Of a DNA stretch of 9,835 nucleotides, positions 1-6,154 are shown piece by piece. The stretch covers positions 1-9,835 of the forward strand of contig DHHV01000121.1 of assembly GCA_002403455.1 (NCBI GenBank), given 5' to 3'. Source of the stretch: Hyphomonadaceae bacterium UBA4763. GTDB lineage: Bacteria > Pseudomonadota > Alphaproteobacteria > Caulobacterales > Aquidulcibacteraceae. A program made the translations under genes and the position numbers. The notes below the pieces were generated by a model. The model had not been told where the DNA came from and ran no database searches. It saw only the letters and a program-made list of their open reading frames with translations. Numbering within the stretch: position 1 is the first letter of the stretch; every line of letters starts with the position of its first letter.

Positions 1-114
1 CGCGCCATCATCGCCGGCGCCATCATCGCCGGCGCCGTCATCGCCGTCGCCGTCGTCGCCGTCGGGGTTGTCGGTGTCCGGATCGTCAGTATCCGGGTCG
101 TCAGCATCAGGATC
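1..114 (-). repeat. 15-bp tandem repeat encoding Asp-rich pentapeptides
   Basis: Read on the minus strand, codons 57-94 of the exported protein fall into consecutive five-residue units: DPDAD, DPDTD, DPDTD, NPDGD, DGDGD, DGAGD, DGAGD, then DGA at the edge. The DNA period is 15 bp. The units nearest the edge are nearly identical at DNA level (4-18 and 19-33 are the same 15-mer; 34-48 differs by two bases), while the outer units have diverged. The array continues past base 1, so its copy number is unknown. Confidence 0.8.
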
Positions 115-282
115 ATCATCACCATCGTCGCCGCCGCCGGGAGGGGCTTCTTGCGCGATCGCCGGCGCCGCAACGAAGGCGGCGATTGCGATCCCACTTA
201 AAGCAGCGGCCAGCTTGGGCGGAATGGTGGGCAAAACCCAGGCGAGGACCAAGGCCGAAGTCGACGTCAACAAATTACGCAT
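1..282 (-). CDS. Exported Asp-rich pentapeptide-repeat protein (5' part, runs off left edge)
   Basis: This frame is open for 94 codons with no stop and leaves the window at base 1, so only the N-terminus is seen. The ATG at 282-280 is preceded by a good ribosome site, GGAGAG (293-288), with a 5-base spacer. Residues 1-43 resemble a signal peptide: an Arg at position 2, hydrophobic stretches at about 10-20 and 24-42, and an APAIA|QE cleavage site after Ala43. It is long for a signal peptide and has Pro and Lys in the middle. The mature part starts with a Pro/Gly linker and then becomes almost purely Asp, Gly, Pro, Ala and Thr, in five-residue units such as DPDTD and DGAGD from residue 57 onward. 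Such acidic tracts often bind cations, but I recognise no family and assign no function. It lies divergent to an ECF sigma factor gene and has a matching promoter motif, so it is a likely target of that sigma factor. Confidence 0.78.
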   Translation of the reverse strand, partial: MRNLLTSTSALVLAWVLPTIPPKLAAALSGIAIAAFVAAPAIAQEAPPGGGDDGDDDPDADDPDTDDPDTDNPDGDDGDGDDGAGDDGAGDDGA

Positions 283-312
283 GCAGGCTCTCCAGCGCTG
301 TTATGCCTTATA

Positions 313-340
313 AACGCCGGCTTATTAAAAAAATTCCGTC
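313..340 (-). promoter_or_regulatory. Putative ECF-type promoter of the Asp-rich protein gene
   Basis: On the minus strand GACGGAAT (340-333) is followed after exactly 16 bases by CGTT (316-313). GGAAT/CGTT with a 16-base spacer matches the general layout of alphaproteobacterial ECF promoters (for example GGAAC-N16/17-CGTT for EcfG). Transcription would start about 10 bases further on, near 303-306. That leaves a leader of about 21-24 bases that still contains the GGAGAG ribosome site. The identity of the sigma factor is inferred from the facing twin motif and gene position. Confidence 0.6.
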
Positions 341-383
341 GCGATTTATTTCGTGGTCGATAATTGGCTATTGCGAGATTTGT

Positions 384-411
384 GACGGAATAATTTCGTC
401 GACCGGTCGTT
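384..411 (+). promoter_or_regulatory. Putative ECF-type promoter of the sigma/anti-sigma operon
   Basis: GACGGAAT (384-391), a 16-base spacer and CGTT (408-411) repeat exactly the element and spacing found on the opposite strand at 340-313. This suggests autoregulation by the sigma factor encoded immediately downstream. One difficulty is that the expected start point (about 418-421) lies after the GGAGG ribosome site and only 4-7 bases before the ATG. The transcript would be nearly leaderless, or translation would start further in. EcfG or another ECF factor could also read it. Confidence 0.5.
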
Positions 412-418
412 GGAGGGG
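412..418 (+). promoter_or_regulatory. Ribosome binding site setting the sigma factor start
   Basis: GGAGGGG, with the GGAGG core at 412-416, ends 8 bases before the ATG at 425. It favours this ATG over the in-frame TTG at 410, which lies upstream of and overlaps the approach to the site. It directly abuts the CGTT element of the proposed promoter. Confidence 0.6.
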
Positions 419-424
419 CATGAC

Positions 425-961
425 ATGCGTGAAGCAAGGCCGGTCAATGCCAGCCGCGACAAGGTCGCTGATTTGCGGTCCGAGATCGTGGCGCTCATTC
501 CTCGGCTCCGACGCTTTGCGCTGGGTTTAACACGAAACCGAGACGAGGCCGACGATATGGTGCAATTGGCTTTAGAACGCGGATTGGCGCGGCTTTCACA
601 TTTTACAATCGGCACGCGGCTTGATTCGTGGATGTTCCGTATTCTGCAAAACGCCTGGATCGATCTGGCGCGGCGCCGGCAACGCGATGGCGCGCCGGTT
701 GATCTCGACGCGATCGCCGAACTGACGCCGGACGCTTTGGAAGATGCGGCGCGGCTGAGCGTGCAACGCGAGGTCCAACAGGCGATGACGGCGTTGTCGG
801 CCGATCAACGCGCGCTGGTGATGTTGGTGCTGGTCGAAGGTTATTCCTATCAGGAGGCCGCCGACATCGTCGAAATCCCGGTCGGCACGGTGATGAGCCG
901 CTTGTCGCGGGCGCGGCAGATCCTGATGGATCGCTTGAGCGTTGACGGAGAACGGCCATGA
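425..961 (+). CDS. ECF-family RNA polymerase sigma factor
   Basis: This 178-residue protein has the two-domain layout of ECF (group 4) sigma factors, which direct RNA polymerase to a small set of stress or envelope genes. Region 2 covers about residues 24-88: IPRLRRFALGLTRN, then the EADDMVQ core-binding segment, then DSWMFRILQNAWIDLARRR, where the -10 element is read. Region 4 covers about 117-170, with LSADQRALVMLVLVEGYSYQEAA followed by the recognition helix around PVGTVMSRLSRAR. No extra C-terminal sensor domain is present. The ATG at 425 is chosen for its GGAGG site; TTG starts at 410 or at 473 (with a weak AAGG) are alternatives. The gene overlaps the next one by ATGA, the usual sign of coupled translation with a cognate anti-sigma factor. 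I cannot assign an ECF subgroup by eye. Confidence 0.93.
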   Translation: MREARPVNASRDKVADLRSEIVALIPRLRRFALGLTRNRDEADDMVQLALERGLARLSHFTIGTRLDSWMFRILQNAWIDLARRRQRDGAPVDLDAIAELTPDALEDAARLSVQREVQQAMTALSADQRALVMLVLVEGYSYQEAADIVEIPVGTVMSRLSRARQILMDRLSVDGERP

Positions 962-1752
962 TTGTGGTGACCGATGAAGACCTGATGGCCTTTGCGGATG
1001 GGGTTTTGGGCGAAGCGGCGGCGGCCGAGATCGCCGCGTTGGCGGCTAAAGACCCGGTTGTCGCGGCCAAGATCGAGGCGTTTCGGCAAAGTCGGGCGAC
1101 CTTAGCGGGCGCGTTTGACGCGGTGCTCACCGAAGCTGTGCCGGACCGGTTTTTGGCGAGCATCGATCATTATTTGCCGGCGCAAGCCACGGCCGAAGTG
1201 ATTTCCTTGGACGCGCGGCGAAAGCCTAAGGCGGCCGCGCGCTTTGCTTGGCCCGATTGGCGCCAGGCGGCGGCCGCCGCGATGATTGCGGTGACGGCCG
1301 GCGGCGTCGGCTATTGGGCAAAACCTTTGGGCGACGGCGCGGCGATCGGTCTTGGCGCGGCCAGTCCTGTTCTGGCGCGGGCGCTTGATGCCGGCCAATC
1401 GGGCCAGCGATTTGCCATGAGCAGCGAAGCGGGTCTTATCCCGGTGACGAGCTTTATCGACAAAGAAGCGCGGGCCTGCCGCGAGTTTGAGACGCAAGGC
1501 GGGTCGAGCGCTGGGGCGGGCATTGCTTGCCGGGCGGCGGATGGCTGGCGGATTGAGGCTTGGGTCGCACAGCCGACCGGAACCACCAGCGGCGGCAAGG
1601 ATTTTGTCACCGTCGGCGTTGGCGACAATCCGGTGCTGAATGCGGCGTTGGCGCAATTGGGCGAAAGCCATTTGCTGGATGGCGCGCAAGAAGCGTGCGC
1701 GATCGCCAATAATTGGCGCGGCGATTTAGCGGCGTGTGTTCGGGCGAAATAG
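958..1752 (+). CDS. Single-pass membrane anti-sigma factor
   Basis: This 264-residue protein starts at the ATG that overlaps the sigma factor stop codon. Its N-terminus (DEDLMAFADGVL, residues 6-17) resembles the opening helix of anti-sigma domains (the D-LxAYxDGEL type), and about residues 1-95 would be cytoplasmic and bind the sigma factor. The zinc-binding HxxxCxxC motif of ZAS anti-sigma factors is absent. A hydrophobic segment at about 103-121 (AAAAAMIAVTAGGVGYWA) is the only membrane span. The remaining C-terminal domain of about 140 residues would be periplasmic. It carries all four cysteines of the protein (in ARACRE, GIACRA, QEACAI, LAACVR), which could form two disulfides and might sense redox or envelope state. 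The role as anti-sigma rests on gene position, topology and the N-terminal motif; the signal is unknown. Confidence 0.82.
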   Translation: MIVVTDEDLMAFADGVLGEAAAAEIAALAAKDPVVAAKIEAFRQSRATLAGAFDAVLTEAVPDRFLASIDHYLPAQATAEVISLDARRKPKAAARFAWPDWRQAAAAAMIAVTAGGVGYWAKPLGDGAAIGLGAASPVLARALDAGQSGQRFAMSSEAGLIPVTSFIDKEARACREFETQGGSSAGAGIACRAADGWRIEAWVAQPTGTTSGGKDFVTVGVGDNPVLNAALAQLGESHLLDGAQEACAIANNWRGDLAACVRAK

Positions 1753-1756
1753 CGGC

Positions 1757-2371
1757 CTAAGCATGGGCAAAAATGTCGATTTCCGGCCAGCCGGCGATGT
1801 CGAGCGCGGCGCGGGTCGGCAGAAAGTCGAAACAAGCTTGCGCCAAATGCTGACGGCCTTCACGGGCCAGCATTTCATCAAGACGGGCTTTGATCTGGTG
1901 CAGATAAAGCACGTCCGAGGCGGCGTAAGCGATCTGCGCCTCGGTCAAATCGCGCGCGCCCCAGTCCGAGCTTTGTTGTTGCTTGGAGAGGTCAACGCCG
2001 ACAAATTCTTTCACCAATTCTTTCAAGCCGTGCTTGTCTGTAAAGGTGCGTACGAGGCGCGAGGCGATTTTCGTGCAATAAACGGGGCGGATATCGGCGC
2101 TCAGATGATGGGCGAGCATGGCGATGTCGAAGCGGCCGAAATGAAAAATCTTCAGCACTTCGGGGTCGGCTAACAACGCAACGAGATGCGGCGCGCCGCG
2201 AAAGGGGCGCTCGATCTGCACGACATGCGCATCGCCATCGCCGGCCGATAATTGAACAAGGCAAAGCGCATCGCGCTGGACATTCAGGCCCATGGCTTCG
2301 GTGTCGATCGCAACAGAGCCGGAAAAGCGGACGTGCGCCGGCAGATCGCCGCGATGGAAATGGATGGTCAT
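1757..2371 (-). CDS. Short ribonuclease D-type 3'-5' exonuclease
   Basis: The protein (204 residues from the ATG at 2371-2369) is a DEDDy exonuclease domain: VAIDTEAMGL holds the first Asp/Glu pair, IFHFGRFDIAML the second Asp, and YAASDVLYLH the Tyr-x3-Asp of motif III. In RNase D this fold removes 3' nucleotides from tRNA and other stable RNA precursors. The two C-terminal HRDC domains of E. coli RNase D (about 375 residues) are missing. Such one-domain versions are common in alphaproteobacteria and are usually annotated ribonuclease D, so this is not a truncation. A GTG two codons earlier (2377) is an alternative start; AAAGG at 2386-2382 sits 10 bases from the ATG and 4 from the GTG. The gene is convergent with the anti-sigma gene and divergent from the MFS gene, so it is probably transcribed alone. 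Confidence 0.88.
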   Translation of the reverse strand: MTIHFHRGDLPAHVRFSGSVAIDTEAMGLNVQRDALCLVQLSAGDGDAHVVQIERPFRGAPHLVALLADPEVLKIFHFGRFDIAMLAHHLSADIRPVYCTKIASRLVRTFTDKHGLKELVKEFVGVDLSKQQQSSDWGARDLTEAQIAYAASDVLYLHQIKARLDEMLAREGRQHLAQACFDFLPTRAALDIAGWPEIDIFAHA

Positions 2372-2498
2372 CGACACTGGGCCTTTGTGCGGTATGTTTT
2401 CGGTGGCCGGGCGTTAGCATTGGCTGGCGCAGCAGCGCAACGTCGCTAAAAAATTCGCGGCGAGAGGGCAGCGCGGCTTGCGGAGGCACAAGCGCGCG

Positions 2499-3764
2499 GT
2501 GTTATGCGCCATGCGCTCGCTTCGCACCGTCGCCGTCTTGATCCTCGCCATCTGTATTTTGCAGGTTGCTGGCGGGTTGTTGGGCGTTTGGCTGCCCTTG
2601 GCGATGGCCGATGACGGCCTCAGCAAAGTCTATGTCGGCGCCGTCGCCGCGACTTATTCGGCCGGTTTTATGGGCGGGGCGGCCCTGTCGGGCGCGTTAT
2701 TGCGTCGGATCGGCCATATCCGCGTATTTTCGGCGGCGGCGGGCGTTTGCTGCGCCATGACATTGTTTTTGTTCTGGGCCGACGGCGTGATCGCTTGGGC
2801 CTTGCTGCGCATGCCGCAAGGGGCTTGCATCGCCATCCTGTTTGCGACCTCGGAAAGCTGGATGAATACGGTGCTAGGCAAGGACGAGCGCGGCTCAGTC
2901 CTGGGGGTTTATTTTCTGGCGACCAAGGTGGCGCTGGCGGGCGGGCCGTTTTTGGGCGCAGCGGCGGCGATGGGCGATCCGGCGCCGCTGATGGTGGCGG
3001 CGGCCTGTTTTGCCCTGTGCCTGGTGCCGATTTGCTGGACGGCGCAGACCCAACCGCAGCCGCTGCAAGCCGCGCCAATGGCGATCGGGTCGCTGTTTCA
3101 AACCGCGCCGGCCGCCGTCATTGCGGCGTTCTTGGCTGGGATGTCGAACAACGCCGTGTTGGGGCTGGCCCCGCTTTATGCGCGCGATCGCGGCGAGGTC
3201 GAGCAAGCGCCGTTGTTTCTCGCCTGCGCCTGGGCGGGGTCGCTGGCGACGCAATGGGTGGCGGGCTGGGCGTCTGACAAGATCGACCGGCGCCTGGTGA
3301 TTGCCGCTTTGAACGCGCTGGGCGCAGCGGGCGCGCTGGCGATTTTCTTGCTGCCGCCGCAAGCCGGGTTTCACTGGGCGATGCTGGGCATTGCGGTGTG
3401 GGGCGCGGGCTCGCTGTCTTATTACGGCATCGCAGTGGCGCATATGGCCGATCGCACCTCGACCGCGAATATGGCGCATGCCGTGGCCGGTCTGTTGTTC
3501 GTCTGGGCGATCGGGTCGATCTTTGGGCCATTGATCGCCGGATTTGTCGCTGACCGCACCGAAGGCGCGCGGGGGCTGTTCGGTTATGCCGCGATCATCG
3601 GCGTCCTTGTGTGCGTGTCGATGGGGCTGCGGCTGCGGGTGCCAGGTCCGGCGCGCGCCGAGAAAGGCGCCTTTGCGCCGCAGGCGGAGAGCTCGGTCGC
3701 AGCCGGCGAAGCGCTGGCGCTGACCGGCGCCGCCAAAGCCGTAAAAATAGACCAGTCTGCATAA
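2499..3764 (+). CDS. MFS transporter, YcaD-like
   Basis: This inner-membrane protein of about 421 residues has the alternating hydrophobic segments of a 12-helix major facilitator. MFS signature loops are visible: GALLRRIGHIRVF between helices 2 and 3, and GWASDKIDRRLV at the matching place in the second half. ESWMN in helix 4 is like the ESW(L/M) motif of the YcaD-type subgroup, whose substrates are not known. A central hydrophilic stretch rich in Gln and Pro (TAQTQPQPLQAAP) separates the two halves. The last 40 or so residues are an Ala/Glu-rich cytoplasmic tail. The start is uncertain: GTG at 2499 lies 12 bases after GGAGG (2482-2486). ATG at 2511 gives the more typical short basic N-terminus MRSLRTVAVLIL but has no ribosome site. 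TTG at 2478 precedes the GGAGG and is unlikely. The substrate cannot be predicted. Confidence 0.85.
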   Translation: MLCAMRSLRTVAVLILAICILQVAGGLLGVWLPLAMADDGLSKVYVGAVAATYSAGFMGGAALSGALLRRIGHIRVFSAAAGVCCAMTLFLFWADGVIAWALLRMPQGACIAILFATSESWMNTVLGKDERGSVLGVYFLATKVALAGGPFLGAAAAMGDPAPLMVAAACFALCLVPICWTAQTQPQPLQAAPMAIGSLFQTAPAAVIAAFLAGMSNNAVLGLAPLYARDRGEVEQAPLFLACAWAGSLATQWVAGWASDKIDRRLVIAALNALGAAGALAIFLLPPQAGFHWAMLGIAVWGAGSLSYYGIAVAHMADRTSTANMAHAVAGLLFVWAIGSIFGPLIAGFVADRTEGARGLFGYAAIIGVLVCVSMGLRLRVPGPARAEKGAFAPQAESSVAAGEALALTGAAKAVKIDQSA

Positions 3765-3769
3765 CTTAC

Positions 3770-3795
3770 GAAAAGGTGTTCGCCGCCCCCTTTTC
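3770..3795 (+). terminator. Inverted repeat after the MFS gene, possible weak terminator
   Basis: GAAAAGG (3770-3776) and CCTTTTC (3789-3795) form a perfect 7-bp stem around a 12-base loop, six bases after the MFS stop codon. The position suits transcription termination. However, the stem is half A-T and there is no T-run after it, so a Rho-independent terminator is doubtful. Confidence 0.3.
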
Positions 3796-3836
3796 CAAAG
3801 CGCCATCAGGCTTTAGGCGGGGTTGCTTGCGGCGGT

Positions 3837-3859
3837 CGCGCGCGGCATCGACGCGCGCG
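3837..3859 (+). other. GC hairpin in the sucC leader region
   Basis: CGCGCGCG (3837-3844) is repeated and, being self-complementary, can pair with the second copy (3852-3859) across the 7-base loop GCATCGA. It lies about 95 bases before sucC in a gene-free stretch of 190 bp (3765-3954) that should also hold the operon promoter, for which I could find no convincing -35/-10 pair. A leader hairpin, a protein-binding palindrome or chance in GC-rich DNA are all possible. Confidence 0.3.
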
Positions 3860-3954
3860 CAAGGCAAGGCGCGGCGGAACGGCCGGCGCGCAGCGGTCGC
3901 GGGTCGAACTTTGCGCTGGCGATCGCAGCGCCGTCAAAAGAGGGACGTGAGCAG

Positions 3955-5154
3955 ATGAATATCCACGAACATCAGGCCAAAGCGATCCTGCGCCAGTTTG
4001 GCGCGCCCGTCAGCAGCGGCTACGCCGCGTTTACGGTCGAAGAGGCGCTCGAGGGGGCGGCGAAATTGGATGGTCCGCTTTTCGTGGTGAAAAGCCAAAT
4101 TCATGCCGGCGGGCGCGGCAAAGGCAAATTCAAGGAAGCCGCTGCGGGCGAAAAAGGCGGCGTGCGACTGGCGCGCAGCCCCGAAGACGTCGGCCTGTTT
4201 GCGACGCAAATGCTCGGCAATACCTTGGTGACCGTGCAGACCGGGCCGGCGGGGCGCGTCGTCAAGCGGCTTTATATCGAGCAGGGCTCCGACATCGCCA
4301 AGGAATTATATCTGTCGGCCGTGGTCGATCGCGGCACGGGGCGGGTGTCGTTCATCGCCTCCACCGAAGGCGGCATGGATATCGAGCAAGTCGCCCATGA
4401 CAGCCCAGAAAAAATCTTGACGATCAGTATCGATCCCGCGACCGGCCCGACCGAGGATGACGGTCAGGAAGTCGCCGAAGCGCTGGGTCTTTCCGGGGAT
4501 CTCGGCAAGCAATGCATCGAGTTGGTCAAGACGCTCTACCGCGCCTTTGTCGAAAGCGACATGGCGATGTTGGAGGTCAATCCGCTGATCATCACGCAAG
4601 ACCAGCGTTTGTTGTGCCTCGACGCCAAAGTTTCGTTCGACGAAAACGCCGCGTTTCGTCACCCCGAATGGAAAGAATTGCGCGATCTGAACGAAGAAGA
4701 CCCCAAAGAGATCGAAGCTTCCAAGCATGAGCTGGCTTATATCGCGCTCGACGGCGATATTGGCTGCATGGTGAACGGGGCCGGGCTCGCGATGGCGACC
4801 TTGGATATTATTCAGTTGTACGGCATGGCCCCGGCCAATTTCTTGGATGTCGGCGGCGGCGCCTCGAAAGAGAAAATCATCCACGCCTTTAAGATCATCA
4901 CCGCCGACCCCAATGTCAAAGCGATCTTGATCAATATCTTCGGCGGGATTTTGCGCTGCGATTTGTTGGCGGACTCGGTGGTCGAAGCGGTGAAGGAAAC
5001 CGGTTTGACAGTGCCGCTGGTGGTGCGCCTGTCGGGCACCAATGAAGAAAAGGGCAAGCAGATCCTGCGTGACTCGGGGCTGGCGATCATCCCGGCCAAT
5101 GACCTCGATGATGCGGCCCAAAAAGCCATCCACGCCGTTAGAGGCGCCGCCTAA
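3955..5154 (+). CDS. sucC: Succinyl-CoA synthetase (succinate-CoA ligase), beta subunit
   Basis: The beta subunit of succinyl-CoA synthetase binds the nucleotide and succinate. With SucD it converts succinyl-CoA, ADP (or GDP) and phosphate to succinate, ATP (GTP) and CoA in the TCA cycle. The 399-residue protein is close to the usual length (388 in E. coli). It starts with the family's MNIHEHQAK and has the ATP-grasp domain with KSQIHAGGRGKGKFK at about 46-60. LEVNPL lies at 206-211. The C-terminal ligase domain carries GDIGCMVNGAGLAMATLD at about 267-284, FGGILRCD at 329-336 and RLSGTNEEKG at 358-367. The ATG at 3955 follows GAGGGA (3940-3945) by 9 bases. The frame is open upstream to 3823, but that part has no family resemblance. 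It is the first gene of a sucCDAB cluster, with SucD 48 bp downstream. Nucleotide specificity cannot be told by eye. Confidence 0.98.
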   Translation: MNIHEHQAKAILRQFGAPVSSGYAAFTVEEALEGAAKLDGPLFVVKSQIHAGGRGKGKFKEAAAGEKGGVRLARSPEDVGLFATQMLGNTLVTVQTGPAGRVVKRLYIEQGSDIAKELYLSAVVDRGTGRVSFIASTEGGMDIEQVAHDSPEKILTISIDPATGPTEDDGQEVAEALGLSGDLGKQCIELVKTLYRAFVESDMAMLEVNPLIITQDQRLLCLDAKVSFDENAAFRHPEWKELRDLNEEDPKEIEASKHELAYIALDGDIGCMVNGAGLAMATLDIIQLYGMAPANFLDVGGGASKEKIIHAFKIITADPNVKAILINIFGGILRCDLLADSVVEAVKETGLTVPLVVRLSGTNEEKGKQILRDSGLAIIPANDLDDAAQKAIHAVRGAA

Positions 5155-5167
5155 CCCGGTTTTCACC

Positions 5168-5181
5168 TGGCGCCTGGCGCC
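5168..5181 (+). repeat. Tandem 7-mer in the sucC-sucD spacer
   Basis: TGGCGCC occurs twice in direct succession between sucC and sucD. It can fold into a small GGCG/CGCC hairpin with a 5-base loop. It may influence relative expression of the two subunits, but it is short and could be chance. Confidence 0.3.
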
Positions 5182-5202
5182 GCGAGCTTTGTAGGATATC
5201 CC

Positions 5203-6114
5203 ATGTCGGTTCTCGTCAATTCTTCGACGCGCGTCATTTGCCAGGGTCTGACCGGCAAGACGGGCACGTTCCACACTGAACACGCCATCGCTTATGGCAC
5301 CAAGATGACCGGGGGGGTTACGCCCGGCAAAGGCGGCCAGACCTGGACCGGCAAATTGCCAGACGGCCAAGCCGCCAGCTTGCCGATGTTCAACTCGGTT
5401 GCCGAAGCGAAAGAGCAAGTCGGCGCCGACGCCTCGGTGATCTATGTGCCGCCGCCCTTCGCCGCGGCGGCGATTGAAGAGGCGATCGATGCGGAAATCC
5501 CGCTGATCGTCACCATCACCGAAGGCATTCCGGTGCTGGACATGGTGCGGGTCAAGCGCAAACTGGAAGGGTCGAACTCGATCCTGATCGGGCCGAATTG
5601 CCCGGGCGTGCTGACGCCGAATGAATGCAAAATCGGCATTATGCCGGGCTCGATCTTCCGGCGAGGCTCGGTCGGAATTGTGTCGCGGTCGGGCACGCTG
5701 ACCTATGAGGCGGTGGCGCAGACCTCGGCTGCCGGGCTTGGCCAGACCACGGCGGTCGGCATTGGCGGCGACCCGGTCAAGGGCCTGGAGTTTATCGACG
5801 TGCTGGAGATGTTCCTCGCCGACCCGGAAACCCAAAGCATCGTTATGATCGGCGAGATCGGCGGCGCGGCCGAGGAAGAAGCTGCTGATTTCATTCGCCA
5901 GTCGAAAGTGAAAAAACCGATGGTTGGCTTTATTGCCGGACGGGCGGCGCCGAAGGGCCGCCGCATGGGCCATGCCGGCGCGATCGTCGCTGGCGGCAAA
6001 GGCGGCGCCGAGGACAAGATCGAAGCAATGAAATCGGCCGGCATTCTCGTGGCCCCGAGCCCGGCGGTGATCGGGCGCACGCTGGCGGACATGCTGGCGG
6101 GCAAAGCAGCATAA
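5203..6114 (+). CDS. sucD: Succinyl-CoA synthetase, alpha subunit
   Basis: The alpha subunit binds CoA and carries the catalytic phosphohistidine of succinyl-CoA synthetase. The 303-residue protein begins MSVLVNSSTRVICQGLTGKT, the CoA-binding Rossmann domain with the GxTGKxGTFH motif at about 15-24. It continues with YVPPPFAAAAIEEAID at 81-96, ITEGIPVLDM at 105-114 and GPNCPGVLTP at 130-139. GIVSRSGTLTYEA lies at 158-170, followed by GIGGDPVKG at 187-194. The active-site histidine is His257 in GRRMGHAGAI, equivalent to His246 of E. coli. The E-rich GEIGG-AEEEAA segment at 217-228 is also typical. The ATG at 5203 follows AGGA (5193-5196) by 6 bases. SucC lies immediately upstream and sucA 40 bp downstream, so the product of 2-oxoglutarate dehydrogenase is passed to this enzyme from the same transcript. 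Confidence 0.98.
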   Translation: MSVLVNSSTRVICQGLTGKTGTFHTEHAIAYGTKMTGGVTPGKGGQTWTGKLPDGQAASLPMFNSVAEAKEQVGADASVIYVPPPFAAAAIEEAIDAEIPLIVTITEGIPVLDMVRVKRKLEGSNSILIGPNCPGVLTPNECKIGIMPGSIFRRGSVGIVSRSGTLTYEAVAQTSAAGLGQTTAVGIGGDPVKGLEFIDVLEMFLADPETQSIVMIGEIGGAAEEEAADFIRQSKVKKPMVGFIAGRAAPKGRRMGHAGAIVAGGKGGAEDKIEAMKSAGILVAPSPAVIGRTLADMLAGKAA

Positions 6115-6154
6115 AGAGCGCGCACCGGCGCGAAATTGGAAGGAACAGGCGAGG

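Noticed and set aside
1..114. Possible CRISPR array from the regular repeats at the left edge
   Set aside because: The period is 15 bp with no spacers and the units are in-frame coding pentads.
68..313. Ser-rich plus-strand frame of 81 codons
   Set aside because: It is the antisense of the Asp-rich repeat; the serines come from complements of GAT/GAC codons. The minus frame has a signal peptide, ribosome site and promoter motif.
371..396. Housekeeping promoter TTGCGA / TAATTT before the sigma factor gene
   Set aside because: The spacer is only 14 bases and both boxes are imperfect; the ECF-type motif fits better.
1736..2173. Plus-strand frame of 145 codons after the anti-sigma gene
   Set aside because: It is antisense to the RNase D catalytic domain, whose DEDDy motifs are intact on the minus strand.
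2895..3806. A 303-codon minus-strand frame over the MFS gene
   Set aside because: It is an Arg/Gln/His-rich shadow of the transporter with no recognisable domain; the plus frame has clear membrane segments and MFS motifs.
3823..3954. N-terminal extension of sucC by 44 residues
   Set aside because: The extension is low-complexity Ala/Arg-rich and unlike the family, while MNIHEHQAK at 3955 is the conserved start with a proper ribosome site.
4306..5973. A 555-codon open frame on the minus strand
   Set aside because: It lies wholly antisense to sucC and sucD, which have full family motifs; long antisense frames are common in GC-rich DNA. The translation is rich in His, Arg and Asp and shows no family motif.
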